From the NCBI GenBank assembly GCA_041581935.1, contig JBFICP010000131.1, positions 1 through 9,004 of the forward strand: a stretch of DNA of 9,004 nt, written 5' to 3'. Below the pieces are notes generated by a model. It saw only the letters and a program-made list of their open reading frames with translations, did no database searches and was not told where the DNA came from. Below, piece by piece: positions 7,039 to 9,004 of the stretch (positions within the stretch are counted from its first letter, which is position 1; the number at the start of each line of letters is the position of its first letter). The translations under genes and the position numbers were made by a program. Source of the DNA: JAABYT01 sp041581935. GTDB lineage: Bacteria > Pseudomonadota > Gammaproteobacteria > HK1.

Positions 7039-7082
7039 GCCGGGCGGAGCCTTAGGTCGGGCCGGAGCGCAACGAAGCCCAA
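7036..7082. repeat. REP-like palindromic intergenic repeat
   Basis: The sequence TAGGTCGGGCCGGAGCGC (7053-7070) continues to AACGAAGCCCAA (7071-7082), giving GGGC/GCCC arms around a degenerate inner stem. This resembles the widespread proteobacterial intergenic repeat that runs TAGGTTGGG...GCGTAGCGAAACCCAA. A partial direct copy, TAGGCCGGGCGGAGCC, lies just before it at 7036-7051 and includes the dehydrogenase stop codon. It sits between two convergent genes, the usual place for such elements, and may act as a bidirectional transcript end. The match is by eye. Confidence 0.5.
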
Positions 7083-7100
7083 GCTGCGGCCCGGGGAGTC

Positions 7101-7862
7101 TCACCCCTGGGCGCGCAGCGCGCGCATGGCGTCGGCATAGGCGGCCGTGAACAGCCGGATATCGGTCCCCATGGTCACCAGATCGAACCCGAGCGCGAGC
7201 ATTTCGCGCGCATAAGCCGGCGCCAGGCAGTGGATGCCGGCCTTGATACCGGCATCCCTGGCCGCCTCGAGAATGCGCTTGATGGCGTCCATGACCACCG
7301 GCTCCGTCTGGTCGAGCTTGGCTTCGTATCCGAGCGAAAGACCGAGATCGCTCGGTCCGATGTAGACACCGGTGAGGCCCCGGGTGCGCACGATTTCCGC
7401 TACGTTGGACAGCGCCTGGGCGGTCTCGATCATGGCCAGGCTGACGATGCTCTCGTTGGCCTGCTTGACGTAGGCCGGTCCGTGCAGCAGGCCCGCGCGC
7501 ACCGGACCGAAGCTGCGCTCGCCGTCGGGGGCGTAGCGACAATATCGAACGAAGCGCTCGGCGTCCTGCGGCGTGTTGATCATCGGACAGATGATTCCGA
7601 GCGCGCCGGCATCCAGGAGCTTCATGATGATCCCCGGCTCGAGCCACGGGACTCGCGCCATGGGAGTCGCGTCGCATCCGGCAATTGCCTGGAGCATGGG
7701 CACGGCGCTCGAGTAGTCGTTGATGCCGTGCTGCAGATCGACAGTAATGGCGTCGAACCCCTGCCTTGAAACGATCTCGGCGGTGACCGTGCTCGGAATA
7801 CCCAGCCAGGCATTGACCGCCGTAGCATTGCCGTCCCAGAGCGAGCGTAGCTTGTTGTGCAT
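7101..7862 (-). CDS. HpcH/HpaI-family class II aldolase
   Basis: A 253-residue member of the HpcH/HpaI aldolase family, metal-dependent TIM-barrel enzymes that reversibly split 2-oxo-3-deoxy or 4-hydroxy-2-oxo acids into pyruvate (or a related oxo acid) plus an aldehyde. Visible motifs are DAITVDLQHG with the catalytic His 45, MARVPW with Arg 70, LLDAGALGIICPM (82-94), RYAPDGERSFGP (109-120), MIETA with a metal-binding Glu 146, and GPSDLGLSLG with Asp 172. These are the family's catalytic base, substrate Arg and metal ligands. Length is typical of the family. The start at 7862 is fixed by AGGAGG six bases upstream; the longer frame to 8000 has no family similarity. It is convergent with the YihU-like reductase and could supply the aldehyde that the reductase consumes. 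Candidates include 2-keto-3-deoxyglucarate, 4-hydroxy-2-oxoheptanedioate and 2-keto-3,6-dideoxy-6-sulfogluconate aldolase activity; the sequence alone does not choose. Confidence 0.92.
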   Translation of the reverse strand: MHNKLRSLWDGNATAVNAWLGIPSTVTAEIVSRQGFDAITVDLQHGINDYSSAVPMLQAIAGCDATPMARVPWLEPGIIMKLLDAGALGIICPMINTPQDAERFVRYCRYAPDGERSFGPVRAGLLHGPAYVKQANESIVSLAMIETAQALSNVAEIVRTRGLTGVYIGPSDLGLSLGYEAKLDQTEPVVMDAIKRILEAARDAGIKAGIHCLAPAYAREMLALGFDLVTMGTDIRLFTAAYADAMRALRAQG

Positions 7863-7868
7863 CGATTG

Positions 7869-7874
7869 CCTCCT
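7869..7874 (-). promoter_or_regulatory. Ribosome binding site of the aldolase
   Basis: AGGAGG on the minus strand, six bases before the ATG at 7862. It decides the start against an in-frame Met 138 bases upstream. Confidence 0.85.
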
Positions 7875-7876
7875 CA

Positions 7877-7891
7877 CGGCCGGACCGGCCG
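7877..7891. repeat. Perfect 15-bp palindrome in the aldolase leader
   Basis: CGGCCGG-A-CCGGCCG, with 7-bp arms around one central base, immediately upstream of the aldolase ribosome binding site. It could be an operator for a dimeric regulator, or fold in RNA as a 6-bp stem with a 3-base loop next to the ribosome site. All-G+C palindromes also arise by chance in DNA this rich in G+C. Confidence 0.45.
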
Positions 7892-7917
7892 CACCAGCGG
7901 ATTGTCTAATACGGAAG

Positions 7918-7935
7918 GCCCCGCCGAAAGGGGGC
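7918..7935. repeat. Short GCCCC/GGGGC inverted repeat
   Basis: GCCCC (7918-7922) and GGGGC (7931-7935) with an 8-base spacer containing GAAA, in the middle of the divergent region between the aldolase and the DUF2513 gene. It has no T-run, so it is unlikely to be a terminator; it may be part of a leader or an operator. Confidence 0.3.
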
Positions 7936-7977
7936 AGAGTAATCGTCGGGGATGTGACCCGTGGCGCAGCACTGACT

Positions 7978-8001
7978 ATGCTTAAACAAGCATTATCCAC
8001 A
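7978..8001 (+). promoter_or_regulatory. Inverted repeat overlapping a consensus DnaA box
   Basis: ATGCTT-AAAC-AAGCAT (7978-7993) is a perfect 6-bp inverted repeat. Its last base is the first base of TTATCCACA (7993-8001), an exact match to the DnaA box consensus. The pair lies 30 to 53 bases upstream of the GTG start at 8031, where an operator would sit. Only one box is seen, so this is not an origin; a regulatory role or chance is more likely. Confidence 0.4.
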
Positions 8002-8018
8002 GCTTGGCATATCCTGCC

Positions 8019-8023
8019 GGAGG
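8019..8023 (+). promoter_or_regulatory. Ribosome binding site deciding a GTG start
   Basis: GGAGG seven bases before the GTG at 8031. It supports the GTG over the ATG at 8004, which lies upstream of this site, and over the later ATG at 8043. Confidence 0.8.
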
Positions 8024-8030
8024 CCGCCTC

Positions 8031-8402
8031 GTGAAGAGAGATATGGAGCTAATCAGGATGGTGATGCTCGAGGCCGAGAAAAGTAAGGATCCTTACGAAT
8101 TGATCGATCCGAAACTCGAAGGCCATAGCGAAACGGAAATTTCGTATCACATCGCGCTGCTGGACGACGCCGGGCTGCTGCACGGCCAGGATCGTTCGGC
8201 CATCGGCGTTTTCCGATGGTCGGCCGGCATGTTGACATGGGCCGGTCACGAGTTCGTGGAAGCAGTCAGGGACGACGATGTCTGGAAGGAAGCGCTCGCG
8301 ATCACGGCTAAATCCGGCAATGGGACGGTTTTCGAGCTGCTGAACAAAGCACTCATAAGCGTGCTCGAGAAGCGGGCCGGCCTGGAGAAAAAATCCGCCT
8401 AG
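8031..8402 (+). CDS. DUF2513-type small protein
   Basis: A 123-residue protein that begins (M)KRDMELIRMVMLEAE, the signature N-terminus of DUF2513 proteins. It continues with EISYHIALLDDAGLL (about 42-56), WAGHEFVEAVRDDDVW (about 76-91) and a basic C-terminus. The helix, helix, strand and turn pattern with LLDDAGL then LTWAGHEF resembles a winged-helix-like fold, so DNA binding is possible but not shown. The family has no established function as far as I know; it is common in accessory and phage-related regions. The GTG start at 8031 is chosen because GGAGG lies seven bases upstream and it gives the standard MKRDM start. The stop TAG shares the CTAG tetranucleotide with the stop of the convergent lpxC-like gene. 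Confidence 0.88.
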   Translation: MKRDMELIRMVMLEAEKSKDPYELIDPKLEGHSETEISYHIALLDDAGLLHGQDRSAIGVFRWSAGMLTWAGHEFVEAVRDDDVWKEALAITAKSGNGTVFELLNKALISVLEKRAGLEKKSA

Positions 8403-9004
8403 ATTTCCAGCCGGTCAGCGGCGTCAGGCGTGGCGTCGAATGTCTCGTATCGAAAACTACCGTTACTCGCCGCGATCTTTTTTACCAGTCCCTGCATGAC
8501 CTCGTGGCCCGCGCGTCGCGATTCCACGTGACCAAGGACGGGTTTGCCGAGCACCGCGAGGTCGCCCAGCGCGTCCAGCATCTTGTGGCGCACGAACTCG
8601 TCAGGATAACGAAGGCCACCGACGTTGAGCACCCCTGCATCATCGAGCACAACGGTGTTATCGAGCGACGCGCCGAGGCCGATTCCCAACGCCTTGGCGC
8701 GCTCCCTGTCTTTGAGAAATCCGAATGTGCGCGCTGGCGCCAGCTCACGTATGAAGCTCTGCGGGTTCACGTCAAGAGAAAGGGATTGATCTCCGATACG
8801 GCGATGGCTGAAGGCGATGGAGCAGGAAATCTTCAAGCCAGCGTACGGGGCTATGGAAGCGTACGTTTCGTCATCTCCGTAGAAGATTCGTTCGGTGATC
8901 ACCATGAATTTCCTGGCGGCATCCTGCTCCTGGCTTCCGGCCGACTGCAGCGCGTCGACATAAACCTTAGCGCTGCCATCGCCAATCGGCAGCTCCGCAG
9001 CATC
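8399..9004 (-). CDS. lpxC: LpxC-like UDP-3-O-acyl-GlcNAc deacetylase, C-terminal two thirds (partial)
   Basis: Partial: 201 residues are in the window and the 5' part lies beyond the right edge. LpxC is the zinc deacetylase that commits UDP-3-O-acyl-GlcNAc to lipid A synthesis in the cytosol. The visible part reads ELPIGDGSA and LQSAG (first 25 residues), then ARTFGF, the GASLDNTVVLDD variant of the GGSLDNA motif, and LRYPDEFVRHKMLDALGD. That last segment holds the zinc ligands His and Asp (counterparts of E. coli His 238 and Asp 242) and the conserved Lys. The active-site His (E. coli His 265) is kept in AGH, but the usual SGHALNN is here AGHEVMQ. Earlier in-window Met codons, such as the one at 8905, are internal because the frame stays open and family-like to the edge. 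The N-terminal zinc ligand and catalytic Glu are not visible. Whether it is the housekeeping enzyme or a divergent paralogue cannot be told here. Confidence 0.9.
   Translation of the reverse strand, partial: DAAELPIGDGSAKVYVDALQSAGSQEQDAARKFMVITERIFYGDDETYASIAPYAGLKISCSIAFSHRRIGDQSLSLDVNPQSFIRELAPARTFGFLKDRERAKALGIGLGASLDNTVVLDDAGVLNVGGLRYPDEFVRHKMLDALGDLAVLGKPVLGHVESRRAGHEVMQGLVKKIAASNGSFRYETFDATPDAADRLEI

Noticed and set aside
7091..7110. GGGG/CCCC inverted repeat at the end of the aldolase gene as a rho-independent terminator
   Set aside because: The stem is short, has a bulge, overlaps the stop codon and lacks a T-run on either strand.
6046..7677. A 543-codon minus-strand frame spanning the dehydrogenase and part of the aldolase
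   Set aside because: It crosses two well-supported genes, out of frame with the aldolase, and has low-complexity Arg/Gly/His composition.
7993..8001. Replication origin suggested by the DnaA box
   Set aside because: Only a single consensus box was found, with no AT-rich unwinding region, no further boxes and no dnaA, dnaN or rep gene nearby.
8005..8018. Sigma-54 promoter (TGGCAT ... TGCC) before the DUF2513 gene
   Set aside because: The spacing between the GG and GC dinucleotides is eight bases instead of ten, so the core requirement is not met.

Overview
The window is high-GC DNA (roughly two thirds G+C by eye) densely packed with metabolic genes. An LpxC-type lipid A deacetylase at the right edge, a Sec-type signal peptide and AGGAGG-like ribosome binding sites point to a Gram-negative bacterium, most likely a beta- or gammaproteobacterium (Pseudomonadota). 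The genus cannot be fixed from this sequence alone. No rRNA, tRNA, CRISPR array, transposase or insertion sequence was seen.

Left region (1-5049, all minus strand, read from right to left): a probable operon. Its first gene encodes an unrecognised 271-residue protein made of two tandem copies of one domain (GSHGG ... NDAG ... SARIGD ... HG). Next come the alpha and beta subunits of an acetoin/pyruvate-dehydrogenase-like thiamine diphosphate (TPP) E1 enzyme, four bases apart. A full-length acetolactate-synthase-like TPP enzyme and a small YciI-family protein follow. Gaps are 61, 4, 67 and 72 bp with no obvious terminator. No lipoyl E2 or E3 gene lies next to the E1 pair inside the window, so the complex partner and substrate remain open. 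Just upstream on the same strand (5134-5985) is a secreted metallo-beta-lactamase-fold hydrolase. A GC-rich hairpin followed by a short T-run separates it from the operon.

Middle region (5986-7862): a 141-bp divergent intergenic region separates the hydrolase from a plus-strand beta-hydroxyacid dehydrogenase most like E. coli YihU (sulfolactaldehyde / succinic semialdehyde reductase). A minus-strand HpcH/HpaI-family aldolase converges on it. A retro-aldolase releasing pyruvate plus an aldehyde, next to an aldehyde reductase, recalls the GarL/GarR pairing. The exact aldehyde (tartronate semialdehyde, succinic semialdehyde, sulfolactaldehyde or another) cannot be decided here. A REP-like palindromic repeat sits between the two convergent stops.

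Right region (7863-9004): a 168-bp divergent intergenic region holds a perfect 15-bp palindrome, a second inverted repeat and one perfect consensus DnaA box. It separates the aldolase from a small DUF2513-type protein with a GTG start. That gene ends on the same CTAG tetranucleotide as the stop of a convergent, partial and somewhat divergent lpxC-like gene that runs off the right edge.

The least explained element is the tandem-duplicated protein heading the TPP-enzyme operon. No proven new system is claimed, but the combination of that protein, an orphan E1 pair and a second TPP enzyme is the best candidate for an undescribed pathway.
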